DNA of 64,000 bases from contig NC_079884.1 of the NCBI RefSeq assembly GCF_029227915.1, positions 2,978,001 through 3,042,000 of the forward strand, written 5' to 3'. Each line of letters begins with the position of its first letter. Within the stretch, counting starts at the first letter, position 1. The notes beneath the pieces are model-generated. The model made no database searches and was not told the DNA's origin. It was given only the letters and a program-made list of their open reading frames with translations. Positions 39,760 through 53,685 of this stretch are shown here, in pieces. Source of the stretch: Hydractinia symbiolongicarpus (Eukaryota; Cnidaria; Hydrozoa; Anthoathecata; Hydractiniidae). The translations under genes were made by a program, and so were the position numbers.

Positions 39760-42700
39760 AAGTCCAAAATCAGTTCAATTAAGTCCCACAGTCAAACGTT
39801 TCACTGTTAAAAGCGATGCAACCTAGTAATATCCGAATACTATCGCTACATACATGTTGGTACGAATATGTGACGCAACCGTTGTAACTCAAACGGATTG
39901 ACACCGTTAGAAAGTCAATGAAATGCAGTTTTTGAAACTTTTTCTATTTCGTCAGCGCGAAATAACGGCTAGGATTGGTCCCACAGTAAAAAATGACTTA
40001 TTTATCTTAATTTTTTAATAAAACGCTTCCACGGCGCCCAGTGTAATCGCTGAGTTCAAGAAGTCATGTCAAATTAAGAAGAATGTTAGTTGTTCTAGTC
40101 AAATTGGCTCATTTATCACATTTATAATATCAAATTCCACAATCAGTTCAATTAAGTCCCACAGTCAAACGTTTCACAGTTAAAAGCGATGCAACCTAGT
40201 AATATCCGAATACTATCGCTAAATACATGTTGGTACGAATATGTGACGCAACCGTTGTAACTCAAACGGATTTATGCCGCTAGAAAGTAAATGAAATGTA
40301 GTCTTTGGAACTGTTCCTATTTATTCAGCGCGTGCTAACGGGCAGGATTGGTCCCACAGTAAGGAAAGACTTATTTATCTAAATTGTTAAATAAAACGCT
40401 ACCACCGAGGCTAATATAATCCCTGAATTCCAGCAATCATGTAAAATTAAGAAGAATGTTATTCGTTGGAGACCAATTGGCTCATTTATCACATTTATAA
40501 GGTCACATTCCAGAATCAGTTCAATTAAATCCCACAGTCAATCGTTTCACTGTTAAAAGCGATGCAACCTAATAATATCCGAATACTATCGCTAAATACA
40601 TGTTGGTACGAATATGTGACGCAACCGTTGTAACTCAAACGGATTTATACCGCTAGAAAGTCAATGAAATGTAGTCTTTGGAACTGTTCCTATTTATTCA
40701 GCGCGTGCAAACGGCCAGGATTGGTTCCACAGTAAGGAAAGACTTATTTACATAAATTTTTAAATAAAACGCTACCACCGAGGCTAATGTAATCCTTGGA
40801 TTCCAGAAATCATGTCAAATTAAGAAGAATGTTATTCGTTGGAGACCAATTGGCTCATTTATCACGTTTATAAGGTCACATTCCAGAATCAGTTCAATTA
40901 AATCGCACAGTCAATCGTTTCACTGTTAAAAGCAATGCAACTTAGTAATATCGGAAGAAAATCACTAAATACATGTTGGTACGATTATATGACGCAACGT
41001 TGTAACTCAAACGGATTGACCCCGTTAGAAAGTCAATGAAATGTAGTTTTTTGAACTGATCCTATTTAATCAGCGCGTGCTAACGGCCAGGATTGGTCCC
41101 ACAGTAAGAAAAGTCTTATTTATCTAAATTTTTAAATAAAGCGCTACCACAGAGACTAATGTAATGGCTGAATTCCAGCAATCAGGTCAAATTAAGAGGA
41201 ATGTTATTCCTTGGAGACCAATTGGCTCATTTATCAGATTTATAAGGTCACATTCCAGAATCAGATCAATTCCTTCCCACAGTCAATCGTTTCACTGTTA
41301 AAAGCAATGCAACTTAGTAATATCGGAACAAAATCACTAAAGACATGTTGGTACGAATATGTGACGCAACCGTTGTAACTCAAACGGATTGACACCGTTA
41401 GAAAATCAATGAAATGTAGTTTTTGAAACTGTCTCTATTTCTTCAGCGCAAACTAACGGCTAGGATTAGTCCCACAGTAAAAAAGGACTTATTTATCTTA
41501 ATTTTTTAATAAAGCGCTACCACAGCGCCCAGTGTAATCGCTGAGTTCCAGAAATCATGTCAAGTTAAGAAGAATGTTATTTCTTGTAGTCAAACTGGCT
41601 CATTTATCATATTTACAAGGTCAAAGTCCAAAATCAGTTCAGTTAAGTCCCACAGTCAAGCCTTTCACTGTTAAAAGCCATGCAACCTAGTAATATCTGA
41701 AAACTGTCGCTAAATCATGTTGGTACGAATATGTGACACAACCGTTGAAACTCAAATGGACTTATACTGCTAGAAAGTCAATGAAATGTAGACTTTGGAA
41801 CTGTTCCTATTTATTTAGCGCGTTCTAACGGCCAGGATTGGTCCCACAGTAAGAAAAGACTTATTTATCTAAATTTTGAAATAAAGCGCTACCACAGAGA
41901 CTAATGTAATCGCTTAATTCCAGCAATCATGTCAAATTAAGAAGAATGTTATTCTTTGGACACCAATTGGCTCATTTATCACGTTTATAAGGTCACATTC
42001 CAGAATCAGTTCAATTAAATCCCACAGTCAATCGTTTCACTGTTAAAAGCAATGCAACTTAGTAATATCGGAAGAAAATCACTAAATACATGTTGGTACG
42101 AATATGTGACGCAAGCGTTGTAACTCAAACGGATTGACCCCGTTAGAAAGTCAATGAAATGTAGTTTGTGGAAATGATCCTATTTATTCAGCGCGTGCTA
42201 ACGGCCAGGATTGGTCCCACAGTAAGGAAAGTCTTATTTATCTAAATTTTTAAATAAAGCGCTACCACAGAGCCTAATGTAATCGATGAATTCCGGCAAT
42301 CATGTCAAATTAAGAAGAATGTTCTTCCTTGGAGACTAATTGGCTCATTTATCATATTTATAAGGTCACATTCCAAAATCAGATCAATTAGTTCCCAAAA
42401 TCAATCGTTTCACTGGTAAAAGCAATACAACTTAGTAATATCGGAAAAAACATCACTAAATACATAATGGTACGAATATGTGACGCAACTGTTGTAACCC
42501 AAACGGATTGATACCGTTAGAAAGTAAATGAAATGTAGTTTTTGAAACTGTCTCTATTTCTTCAGCGCGAGCTAACGGCTAGGATTGGTCCAACAGTAAA
42601 AAATGACTTGTTCACTTAATTTTTTAATAAAGCGCTACCACAGCGCCCAGTGTAATCGCTGAGTTGCAGCAATCATGTCAAATTAAGAAGAATGTTACTT

Positions 42701-45700
42701 CTTGTAGTCAAACTGCCTCATTTATCACATTTATAAGGTCAAAGTCCAAAATCAGTTCAATTAAGTCCCACAGTCAAACGTTTCACTGTTAAAAGCGATG
42801 CAACCTAGTAATATCCGAATACTATCGCTACATAAATGTTGGTACGAATATGTGACGCAACCGTTGTAACTCAAACGGATTGACACCGTTAGAAAGTCAA
42901 TGAAATGCAGTTTTTGAAACTTTTTCTATTTCGTCAGCGCGAAATAACGGCTAGGATTGGTCCCACAGTAAAAAATGACTTATTTATCTTAATTTTTTAA
43001 TAAAACGCTTCCACGGCGCCCAGTGTAATCGCTGAGTTCAAGAAGTCATGTCAAATTAAGAAGAATGTTAGTTGTTCTAGTCAAATTGGCTCATTTATCA
43101 CATTTATAATATCAAATTCCACAATCAGTTCAATTAAGTCCCACAGTCAAACGTTTCACAGTTAAAAGCGATGCAACCTAGTAATATCCGAATACTATCG
43201 CTAAATACATGTTAGTACGAATATGTGACGCAACCGTTGTAACTCAAACGGATTTATGCCGCTAGAAAGTAAATGAAATGTAGTCTTTGGAACTGTTCCT
43301 ATTTATTCAGCGCGTGCTAACGGGCAGGATTGGTCCCACAGTAAGGAAAGACTTATTTATCTAAATTGTTAAATAAAACGCTACCACCGAGGCTAATATA
43401 ATCCCTGAATTCCAGCAATCATGTAAAATTAAGAAGAATGTTATTCGTTGGAGACCAATTGGCTCATTTATCACATTTATAAGGTCACATTCCAGAATCA
43501 GTTCAATTAAATCCCACAGTCAATCGCTTCACTGTTAAAAGCGATGCAACCTAATAATATCCGAATACTATCGCTAAATACATGTTGGTACGAATATGTG
43601 ACGCAACCGTTGTAACTCAAACGGATTTATACCGCTAGAAAGTCAATGAAATGTAGTCTTTGGAACTGTTCCTATTTATTCAGCGCGTGCAAACGGCCAG
43701 GATTGGTTCCACAGTAAGGAAAGACTTATTTATATAAATTTTTAAATAAAACGCTACCACCGAGGCTAATGTAATCCTTGGATTCCAGAAATCATGTCAA
43801 ATTAAGAAGAATGTTATTCGTTGGAGACCAATTGGCTCATTTATCACGTTTATAAGGTCACATTCCAGAATCAGTTCAATTAAATCGCACAGTCAATCGT
43901 TTCACTGTTAAAAGCAATGCAACTTAGTAATATCGGAAGAAAATCACTAAATACATGTTGGTACGATTATATGACGCAACGTTGTAACTCAAACGGATTG
44001 ACCCCGTTAGAAAGTCAATGAAATGTAGTTTTTTGAACTGATCCTATTTAATCAGCGCGTGCTAACGGCCAGGATTGGTCCCACAGTAAGAAAAGTCTTA
44101 TTTATCTAAATTTTTAAATAAAGCGCTACCACAGAGACTAATGTAATGGCTGAATTCCAGCAATCAGGTCAAATTAAGAGGAATGTTATTCCTTGGAGAC
44201 CAATTGGCTCATTTATCAGATTTATAAGGTCACATTCCAGAATCAGATCAATTCCTTCCCACAGTCAATCGTTTCACTGTTAAAAGCAATGCAACTTAGT
44301 AATATCGGAACAAAATCACTAAAGACATGTTGGTACGAATATGTGACGCAACCGTTGTAACTCAAACGGATTGACACCGTTAGAAAATCAATGAAATGTA
44401 GTTTTTGAAACTGTCTCTATTTCTTCAGCGCAAACTAACGGCTAGGATTAGTCCCACAGTAAAAAAGGACTTATTTATCTTAATTTTTTAATAAAGCGCT
44501 ACCACAGCGCCCAGTGTAATCGCTGAGTTCCAGAAATCATGTCAAGTTAAGAAGAATGTTATTTCTTGTAGTCAAACTGGCTCATTTATCATATTTACAA
44601 GGTCAAAGTCCAAAATCAGTTCAGTTAAGTCCCACAGTCAAGCCTTTCACTGTTAAAAGCCATGCAACCTAGTAATATCTGAAAACTGTCGCTAAATCAT
44701 GTTGGTACGAATATGTGACACAACCGTTGAAACTCAAATGGACTTATACTGCTAGAAAGTCAATGAAATGTAGTCTTTGGAACTGTTCCTATTTATTTAG
44801 CGCGTTCTAACGGCCAGGATTGATCCCACAGTAAGAAAAGACTTATTTATCTAAATTTTGAAATAAAGCGCTACCACAGAGACTAATGTAATCGCTTAAT
44901 TCCAGCAATCATGTCAAATTAAGAAGAATGTTATTCTTTGGACACCAATTGGCTCATTTATCAGATTTATAAGGTCACATTCCAGAATCAGATCAATTCC
45001 TTCCCACAGTCAATCGTTTCACTGTTAAAAGCAATGCAACTTAGTAATATCGGAAGAAAATCACTAAATACATGTTGGTACGAATATGTGACGCAACCGT
45101 TGTAACTCAAACGGATTGACACCGTTAGAAAATCAATGAAATGTAGTTTTTGAAACTGTCTCTATTTCTTCAGCGCAAACTAACGGCTAGGATTAGTCCC
45201 ACAGTAAAAAAGGACTTATTTATCTTAATTTTTTAATAAAGCGCTACCACAGCGCCCAGTGTAATCGCTGAGTTCCAGAAATCATGTCAAGTTAAGAAGA
45301 ATGTTATTTCTTGTAGTCAAACTGGCTCATTTATCATATTTACAAGGTCAAAGTCCAAAATCAGTTCAGTTAAGTCCCACAGTCAAGCCTTTCACTGTTA
45401 AAAGCCATGCAACCTAGTAATATCTGAATACTGTCGCTAAATCATGTTGGTACGAATATGTGACACAACCGTTGAAACTCAAATGGACTTATACTGCTAG
45501 AAAGTCAATGAAATGTAGTCTTTGGAACTGTTCCTATTTATTTAGCGCGTTCTAACGGCCAGGATTGATCCCACAGTAAGAAAAGACTTATTTATCTAAA
45601 TTTTGAAATAAAGCGCTACCACAGAGACTAATGTAATCGCTTAATTCCAGCAATCATGTCAAATTAAGAATAATGTTATTCTTTGGACACCAATTGGCTC

Positions 45701-46370
45701 ATTTATCACATTTATAAGGTCACAGTCCAGAATCAGTTCTATTAATTCCCACAGTGAATCGTTTCACTGTTAAAAGCAATACATTTAAGTAATATCGGAA
45801 GAAAATCACTAAATACATGTTGGCACGAATATGTGACGCTACAGTTGTAACTCAAACGGATTGACACCGTTAGAAAGTCAATGAAATGTAGTTTTTGAAA
45901 CTGTCTCTACTTCTTCAGCGCGAGCTAAAAACTAGGATTTGTCCCACAGAAAAAAAATGACTTATTTATCTTATTTCTTTAATAAAGCGCTACCACAGCG
46001 CCTAGTGTAATCGCTGAGTTCCAGCAATCATCTCAAATTAAGAAGAATGTTACTTCTTGTAGTCAAACTGCCTCATTTATCACATTTATAAGGTCAAAGT
46101 CCAAAATCAGTTCAATTAAGTCCCACAGTCAAGCGTTTCACTGTTAAAAGCGATGCAACCTAGTAATATCCGAATACTATCGCTAAATACATGTTGGTAC
46201 GAATATGTGACGACACCGTTGTAACTCAAACGGATTTATACCGCTAGAAAGTCAATGAAATGTAGTCTTTGGAACTGTTCCTATTTATTCAGCGCGTGCT
46301 AACGGCCAGGATTGGTCCTACAGTAAGAAAAGACTTAATTATCTAAATTTTTAAATAAAGCGCTACCACA
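39760..46370 (-). repeat. Large internal duplication of about 22983-30340
   Basis: Matching landmarks include the gacaccgttag/gaaatgcag monomer (23101 and 39878), B* markers (24982 and 41759, 27964 and 44741), all offset 16,777 bp, and then the pair 29454 and 45485, offset 16,031 bp. The 745-bp drop in offset is the missing dimer. The match ends near 46375, where gagcttaatgtag replaces gagcctaatgtaa. This is the largest duplicated block I can trace. Confidence 0.75.
41759..44740 (-). repeat. Eight-monomer higher-order repeat, distal copy (2,982 bp)
   Basis: B* markers at 41759 and 44741 are 2,982 bp apart, the same period as at 22000 and 24982. The content follows the 24982 copy (cacgtttataagg near 41990), with private changes such as gtagacttt near 41790 and gagttgcag near 42663. 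Confidence 0.8.
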
Positions 46371-48090
46371 GAGCTTAATGTAGTCGATGCATTCCGGCAA
46401 TCATGACAAATTAAGAAGAATGTTATTTCTTGGAGATCAATTGGCTCACTTATCACATTTATAAGGTCACAGTCCAGAATCAGTTCTATTAATTCCCACA
46501 GTCAATCAATTCACTGTTAAAAGCAATACAACTTAGTAATATCGGAAGAAAATCACTAAGTACATGTTGGTACGAATATGTGACGCAACCGTTGTAACCC
46601 AAACGGATTGATACCGTTAGAAAGTAAATGAAATGTAGTTTTTGAAACTGTCTCTATTTCTTCAGCGCGAGCTAACGGCCAGGATTGGTCCCACAGTAAG
46701 AAAAGTCTTATCTATCTAAATTTTTAAATGAAGCGCAACCACAGAGCTTAATTTAATCGCTGAATTCCAGCAATCATGTCAAATTAAGAAGAATGTTATT
46801 CCTTGGAGACCAATTGGCTCATTTATCACATTTATAAGGTCAAAGTCCAAAATCAGTTCAATTAAGTCCCACAGTCAAGCGTTTCACTGTTAAAAGCGAT
46901 GCAACCTAGTAATATCCGAGTACTATCGCTAAAAACATGTTGGTACGAATATGTGACAACACCGTTGTAACTTAAACGCATTTATACCGCTAGAAAGTCA
47001 ATGAAATGTAGTCTTTGGAACTGTTCCTATTTATTCAGCGCGTGCTAACGGCCAGGATTGGTCCTACAGTAAGAAAAGACTTATTTATCTAAATTTTTAA
47101 ATAAAGCGCTACCACAGAGCTTAATGTAGTCGATGCATTCCGGCAATCATGACAAATTAAGAAGAATGTTATTTCTTGGAGATCAATTGGCTCACTTATC
47201 ACATTTATAAGGTCACAGTCCAGAATCAGTTCTATTAATTCCCACAGTCAATCAATTCACTGTTAAAAGCAATACAACTTAGTAATATCGGAAGAAAATC
47301 ACTAAGTACATGTTGGTACGAATATGTGACGCAACCGTTGTAACCCAAACGGATTGATACCGTTAGAAAGTAAATGAAATGTAGTTTTTGAAACTGTCTC
47401 TATTTCTTCAGCGCGAGCTAACGGCCAGGATTGGTCCCACAGTAAGAAAAGTCTTATCTATCTAAATTTTTAAATGAAGCGCAACCACAGAGCTTAATTT
47501 AATCGCTGAATTCCAGCAATCATGTCAAATTAAGAAGAATGTTATTCCTTGGAGACCAATTGGCTCATTTATCTTATTTATAAGGTCACATTCCAGAATC
47601 AGATCAATTAATTCCCACAGTCAATCGTTTCACTGTTAAAAGCAATACAACTTATTAAAATCGGAAAAAAATCACTAAATACATGTTGGTACGAATATGT
47701 GACGCAACCGTTGTAACTCAAGCGGATTGACACCGTTAGAAAATCAATGAAATGTAGTTTTTGAAACTGTCTCTACTTCGTCAGCGCGAACTAACGGCTA
47801 GGATTGGTCCCACAGTAAAAAATGATTTATTTATCTTAACTTTTTAATAAAACACTACCACGGCGCCCAGTGTAATCGCTGAGTTCCAGCAATAATGTCA
47901 AATTAAGAAGAATGTTAGTTCTTGTAGTCAAATTGGCTCATTTATCACATTTATAATGTCAAAGTCCACAATCAGTTCAATTAAGTCCCACAGTCAAACG
48001 TTTCACTGTTAAAAGCGATGGAACCTAGTAATATACGAATACTATCGCTAAATACATGTTGGTACGAATATGTGACGCAACCGTTGTAAC
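46370..48090 (-). repeat. Transition zone between 8-mer and 2,487-bp repeat regions
   Basis: This zone mixes monomers of the 30.2-32.5 kb type (tatccgag at 46913, gacaacaccg) with the aagcggattgacaccg class that dominates further right. The class tctatctaaatttttaaatgaagc appears twice here (about 46711 and 47456). The zone leads into the first 249-bp deleted monomer at 48091. Confidence 0.6.
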
Positions 48091-50576
48091 TCAAACGGAT
48101 TTATACCGCTAGAAAGTCAATGAAATGTAGTCTTTGGAACGGATCCTATTTATTCAGCGCGTGTTATTTCTTGTAGTCAAAGTGGCTCATTTATCACATT
48201 TATAAGGTCAAATTCCAAAATCAGTTCAATTAAGTCCCACAGTCAAGCGTTTCACTGTTAAAAGCGATGCAACCTAGTAATATCCGAATACTATCGCTAA
48301 AAACATGTTGGTACGAATATGTGACGACACCGTTGTAACTCAAACGGATTTATACCGCTAGAAAGTCAATGAAATGTAGTTTTTGAAACTGTCTCTATTT
48401 CTTCAGCGCGAGCTAACGACCAGGATTGGTCCTACAGTAAGAAAAGACTTATTTATCTAAATTTTTAAATAAAGCGCTACCACAGAGCCTAATGTAATCG
48501 ATGCATTCCGGCAATCATGACAAATTAAGAAGAATGTTATTTCTTGGAGATCAATTGGCTCACTTATCACATTTACAAGGTCACAGTCCAGAATCAGTTC
48601 TATTAATTCCCACAGTCAATCAATTCACTGTTAAAAGCAATACAACTTAGTAATATCGGAAGAAAATCACTAAGTACATGTTGGTACGAATATGTGACGC
48701 AACCGTTGTAACCCAAACGGATTGATACCGTTAGAAAGTAAATGAAATGTAGTTTTTGAAACTGTCTCTATTTCTTCAGCGCGAGCTGACGGCTAGGATT
48801 GGTCCATCAGTAAAAAATGACTTGTTTATCTTATTTTTTTAATAAAGCGCTACCACAGCGCCCAATGTAATCGCTGAGTTCCAGCAATCATGTCAAATTA
48901 AGAAGAATGTTACTTCTTGTAGTCAAACTGCCTCATTTATCACATTTATAAGGTCAAAGTCCAAAATCAGTTCAATTAAGTCCCACAGTCAAACGTTTCA
49001 CTGTTAAATGCGATGCAACCTAGTAATATCCGAATACTATCGCTAAATACATGTTGGTACGAATATGTGACGCAACCGTTGTAACTCAAACGGCTTTTTG
49101 CCGCTAAAAAGTCAATATAATGTAGTCTTTGGAACTGATCCTATTTATTCAGCGCGTGCTAACGGCCAGGATTGGTCCCACAGTAAGAAAAGTCTTATTT
49201 ATCTGAATTTTTAAATAAAGCGCAACCACAGACCCTAATATAATCGCTGAACTCCAGCAATCATGTCAAATTAAGAAGAATGTTATTCCTTGGAGACCTA
49301 TTGGCTCATTTATCACATTTATAAGGTCACATTCCAGAATCAGATCAATTAATTCCCACAGTCAATCGTTTCACTGTTAAAAGCAATACAACTTAGTAAT
49401 ATCGGAAAGAAATCACTAAATACATGTTGGTACGAATATGTGACGCAACAGTTGTAACTCAAGCGGATTGACACCGTTAGAAAATCAATGAAATGTAGTT
49501 TTTGAAACTGTCTCTATTTCGTCAGCGCGAACTAACGGCTAGGATTGGTCCAACAGTAAAAAATGACTTGTTTATCTTATTTTTTTAATAAAGCGCTACC
49601 ACAGCGCCCAGTGTAATCGCTGAGTTCCAGCAATCATGTCAAATTAAGAAGAATGTTACTTCTTGTAGTCAACTTGCCTCATTTATCACATTTATAAGGT
49701 CAAAGTCCAAAATCAGTTCAATTAAGTCCCACAGTCAAACGTTTCACTGTTTAATGCGATGCAACCTAGTAATATCCGAATACTATCGCTAAAACATGTT
49801 GGTACGAATATGTGACGACACCGTTGTAACTCAAACGGCTTTATGCCGCTAGAATGTCAATGTAATGTAGTCTTTGGAACTGATCCTATTTATTCAGCGC
49901 GTGCTAACGGCCAGGATTGGTCCCACAGTAAGAAAAGTCTTATTTATCTAAATTTTTAAATAAAGCGCAACCACAGAGCCTAATTTAATCGCTGAATTCC
50001 AGCAATCATGTCAAATTAAGAAGAATGTTATTCCTTGGAGACCAATTGGCTCATTTATCACATTTATAAGGTTACATTCCAGAATCAGATCAATTAATTC
50101 CCACAGTCAATCGTTCCACTGTTAAAAGCAATACAACTTAGTAAAATCGGAAAAAAATCACTAAATACATGTTGGTACGAATATGTGACGCAACCGTTGT
50201 AACTCAAGCGGATTGACACCGTTAGAAAATCAATGAAATGTAGTTTTTGAAACTGTCTCTACTTCGTCAGCGCGAACTAACGGCTAGGATTGGTCCCACA
50301 GTAAAAAATGAATTATTTATCTTAACTTCTTAATAAAACACTACCACGGCGCCCAGTGTAATCGCTGAGTTCCAGCAATCATGTCAAATTAAGAAGAATG
50401 TTAGTTCTTGTAGTCAAATTGGCTCATTTATCACATTTATAATGTCAAAGTCCACAATCAGTTCAATTAAGTCCCACAGTCAAACGTTTCACTGTTAAAA
50501 GCGATGGAACCTAGTAATATACAAATACTATCGCTAAATACATGTTGGTACGAATATGTGACGCAACCGTTGTAAC
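48091..50576 (-). repeat. Distal higher-order repeat with truncated monomer, copy 1 (2,486 bp)
   Basis: The unit opens with a 249-bp monomer in which gcgcgtg joins directly to ttatttcttgtagtc near 48158-48175, removing 124 bp of the normal monomer. The remaining length equals six full monomers. A 2-bp TG shared by both sides of the deletion fits microhomology-mediated joining or slippage. Confidence 0.85.
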
Positions 50577-53063
50577 TCAAACGGATTTATACCGCTAGAA
50601 AGTCAATGAAATGTAGTCTTTGGAAGAGATCCTATTTATTCAGCGCGTGTTATTTCTTGTAGTCAAACTGGCTCATTTATCACATTTATAAGGTCAAATT
50701 CCAAAATCAGTTCAATTAAGTCCAACAGTCAAGCGTTTCACTGTTAAAAGCGATGCAACCTAGTAATATCCGAATACTATCGCTAAAAACATGTTGGTAC
50801 GAATATGTGACGACACCGTTGTAACTCAAACGGATTTATACCGCTAGAAAGTCAATGAAATGTAGTCTTTGGAACTGTTCCTATTTATTCAGCGCGTGTT
50901 AACGGCCAGGATTGGTCCTACAGTAAGAAAAGACTTATTTATCTAAATTTTTAAATAAAGCGCTACCACAGAGCTTAATGTAATCGATGCATTCCGGCAA
51001 TCATGACAAATTAAGAAGAATGTTATTTCTTGGAGATCAATTGGCTCACTTATCACATTTATAAGGTCACAGTCCAGAATCAGTTCTATTAATTCCCACA
51101 GTCAATCAATTCACTGTTAAAAGCAATACAACTTAGTAATATCGGAAGAAAATCACTAAGTACATGTTGGTACGAATATGTGACGCAACCGTTGTAACCC
51201 AAACGGATTGATACCGTTAGAAAGTAAATGAAATGTAGTTTTTGAAACTGTCTCTATTTCTTCAGCGCGAGCTAACGGCTAGGATTGGTCCAACAGTAAA
51301 AAATGACTTGTTTATCTTATTTTTTTAATAAAGCGCTACCACAGCGCCCAATGTAATCGCTGAGTTCCAGCAATCATGTCAAATTAAGAAGAATGTTACT
51401 TCTTGTATTCAAACTGCCTCATTTATCACATTTATAAGGTCAAAGTCCAAAATAAGTTCAATTAAGTCCCACAGTCAAACGTTTCACTGTTAAATGCGAT
51501 GCAACCTAGTAATATCCGAATACTATCGCTAAATACATGTTGGTACGAATATGTGACGCAACCGTTGTAACTCAAACGGCTTTTTGCCGCTAGAAAGTCA
51601 ATGTAATGTAGTCTTTGGAACTGATCCTATTTATTCAGCGCGTGCTAACGGCCAGGATTGGTTCCACAGTAAGAAAAGTCTTATTTATCTAAATTTTTAA
51701 ATAAAGCGCAACCACAGACCCTAATATAATCGCTGAATTCCAGCAATCATGTCAAATTAAGAAGAATGTTATTCCTTGGAGACCAATTGGCTCATTTATC
51801 ACATTTATAAGGTCACATTCCAGAATCAGATCAATTAATTCCCACAGTCAATCGTTTCACTGTTAAAAGCAATACAACTTAGTAATATCGGAAAGAAATC
51901 ACTAAATACATGTTGGTACGAATATGTGACGCAACAGTTGTAACTCAAGCGGATTGACACCGTTAGAAAATCAATAAAATGTAGTTTTTGAAACTGTCTC
52001 TATTTCGTCAGCGCGAACTAACGGCTAGGATTGGTCCAACAGTAAAAAATGACTTGTTTATCTTATTTTTTTAATAAAGCGCTACCACAGCGCCCAGTGT
52101 AATCGCTGAGTTCCAGCAATCATGTCAAATTAAGAAGAATGTTACTTCTTGTAGTCAAACTGCCTCATTTATCACATTTATGAGGTCAAAGTCCAAAATC
52201 AGTTCAATTAAGTCCCACAGTCAAACGTTTCACTGTTTAATGCGATGCAACCTAGTAATATCCGAATACTATCGCTAAATACATGTTGGTACGAATATGT
52301 GACGACACCGTTGTAACTCAAACGGCTTTATGCCGCTAGAATGTCAATGTAATGTAGTCCTTGGAACTGATCCTATTTATTCTGCGCGTGCTAACGGCCA
52401 GGATTGGTCCCACAGTAAGAAAAGTCTTATTTATCTAAATTTTTAAATAAAGCGCAACCACAGAGCCTAATTTAATCGCTGAATTCCAGCAATCATGTCA
52501 AATTAAGAAGAATGTTATTCCTTGGAGACCAATTGGCTCATTTATCACATTTATAAGGTTACATTCCAGAATCAGTTCAATTAAATCCCACAGTCAATCG
52601 TTTCACTGTTAAAAGCAATACAACTTAGTAAAATCGGAAAAAAATCACTAAATACATGTTGGTACGAATATGTGACGCAACCGTTGTAACTCAAGCGGAT
52701 TGACACCGTTAGAAAATCAATGAAATGTAGTTTTTGAAACTGTCTCTACTTCGTCAGCGCGAACTAACGGCTAGGATTGGTCCCACAGTAAAAAATGAAT
52801 TATTTATCTTAACTTCTTAATAAAACACTACCACGGCGCCCAGTGTAATCGCTGAGTTCCAGCAATCATGTCAAATTAAGAAGAATGCTAGTTCTTGTAG
52901 TCAAATTGGCTCATTTATCACATTTATAATGTCAAAGTCCACAATCAGTTCAATTAAGTCCCACAGTCAAACGTTTCACTGTTAAAAGCGATGGAACCTA
53001 GTAATATACAAATACTATCGCTAAATACATGTTGGTACGAATATGTGACGCAACCGTTGTAAC
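50577..53063 (-). repeat. Distal higher-order repeat with truncated monomer, copy 2 (2,487 bp)
   Basis: It starts with the same 249-bp deleted monomer (junction near 50647) and follows copy 1 in order. Shared variants include aatataca near 50518 and 53005, and aacttcttaataaaacactacc. Confidence 0.85.
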
Positions 53064-53685
53064 TCAAACGGATTTATACCGCTAGAAAGTCAATGAAATG
53101 TAGTCTTTGGAACAGATCCTATTTATTCAGCGCGTGTTATTTCTTGTAGTCAAACTGGCTCATTTATCACATTTATAAGGTCAAATTCCAAAATCAGTTC
53201 AATTAAGTCCAACAGTCAAGCGTTTCACTGTTAAAAGCGATGCAACCTAGTAATATCCGAATACTATCGCTAAAAACATGTTGGTACGAATATGTGACGA
53301 CACCGTTGTAACTCAAACAGATTTATACCGCTAGAAAGTCAATGAAATGTAGTCTTTGGAACTGTTCCTATTTATTCAGCGCGTGCTAACGGCCAGGATT
53401 GGTCCTACAGTAAAAAATAACTTGTTTATCTTATTTTTTTAATAAAGCGCTACCACAGCGACCAATGTAATCGCTGAGTTCCAGCAGTCATGTCAAATTA
53501 AGAAGAATGTTACTTCTTGTAGTCAAACTGCCTCATTTATCACATTTATAAGGTCAAAGTCCAAAATCAGTTCAATTAAGTCCCACAGTCAAACGTTTCA
53601 CTGTTAAAAGCAATGCAACCTAGTAATATCCGAATACTATCGCTAAATACATGTTGGTACGAATATGTGAAGCAACGGTTGTAAC
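53064..53685 (-). repeat. Compact unit: one truncated plus one full monomer (622 bp)
   Basis: Two truncated monomers are only 622 bp apart (249 plus 373), the shortest spacing in the region. The full monomer has a mosaic join at gtcctacagtaaaaaataac, and a private agcaacgg in the bZIP-like word. It looks like an internal contraction of the 2,487-bp unit. Confidence 0.8.
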
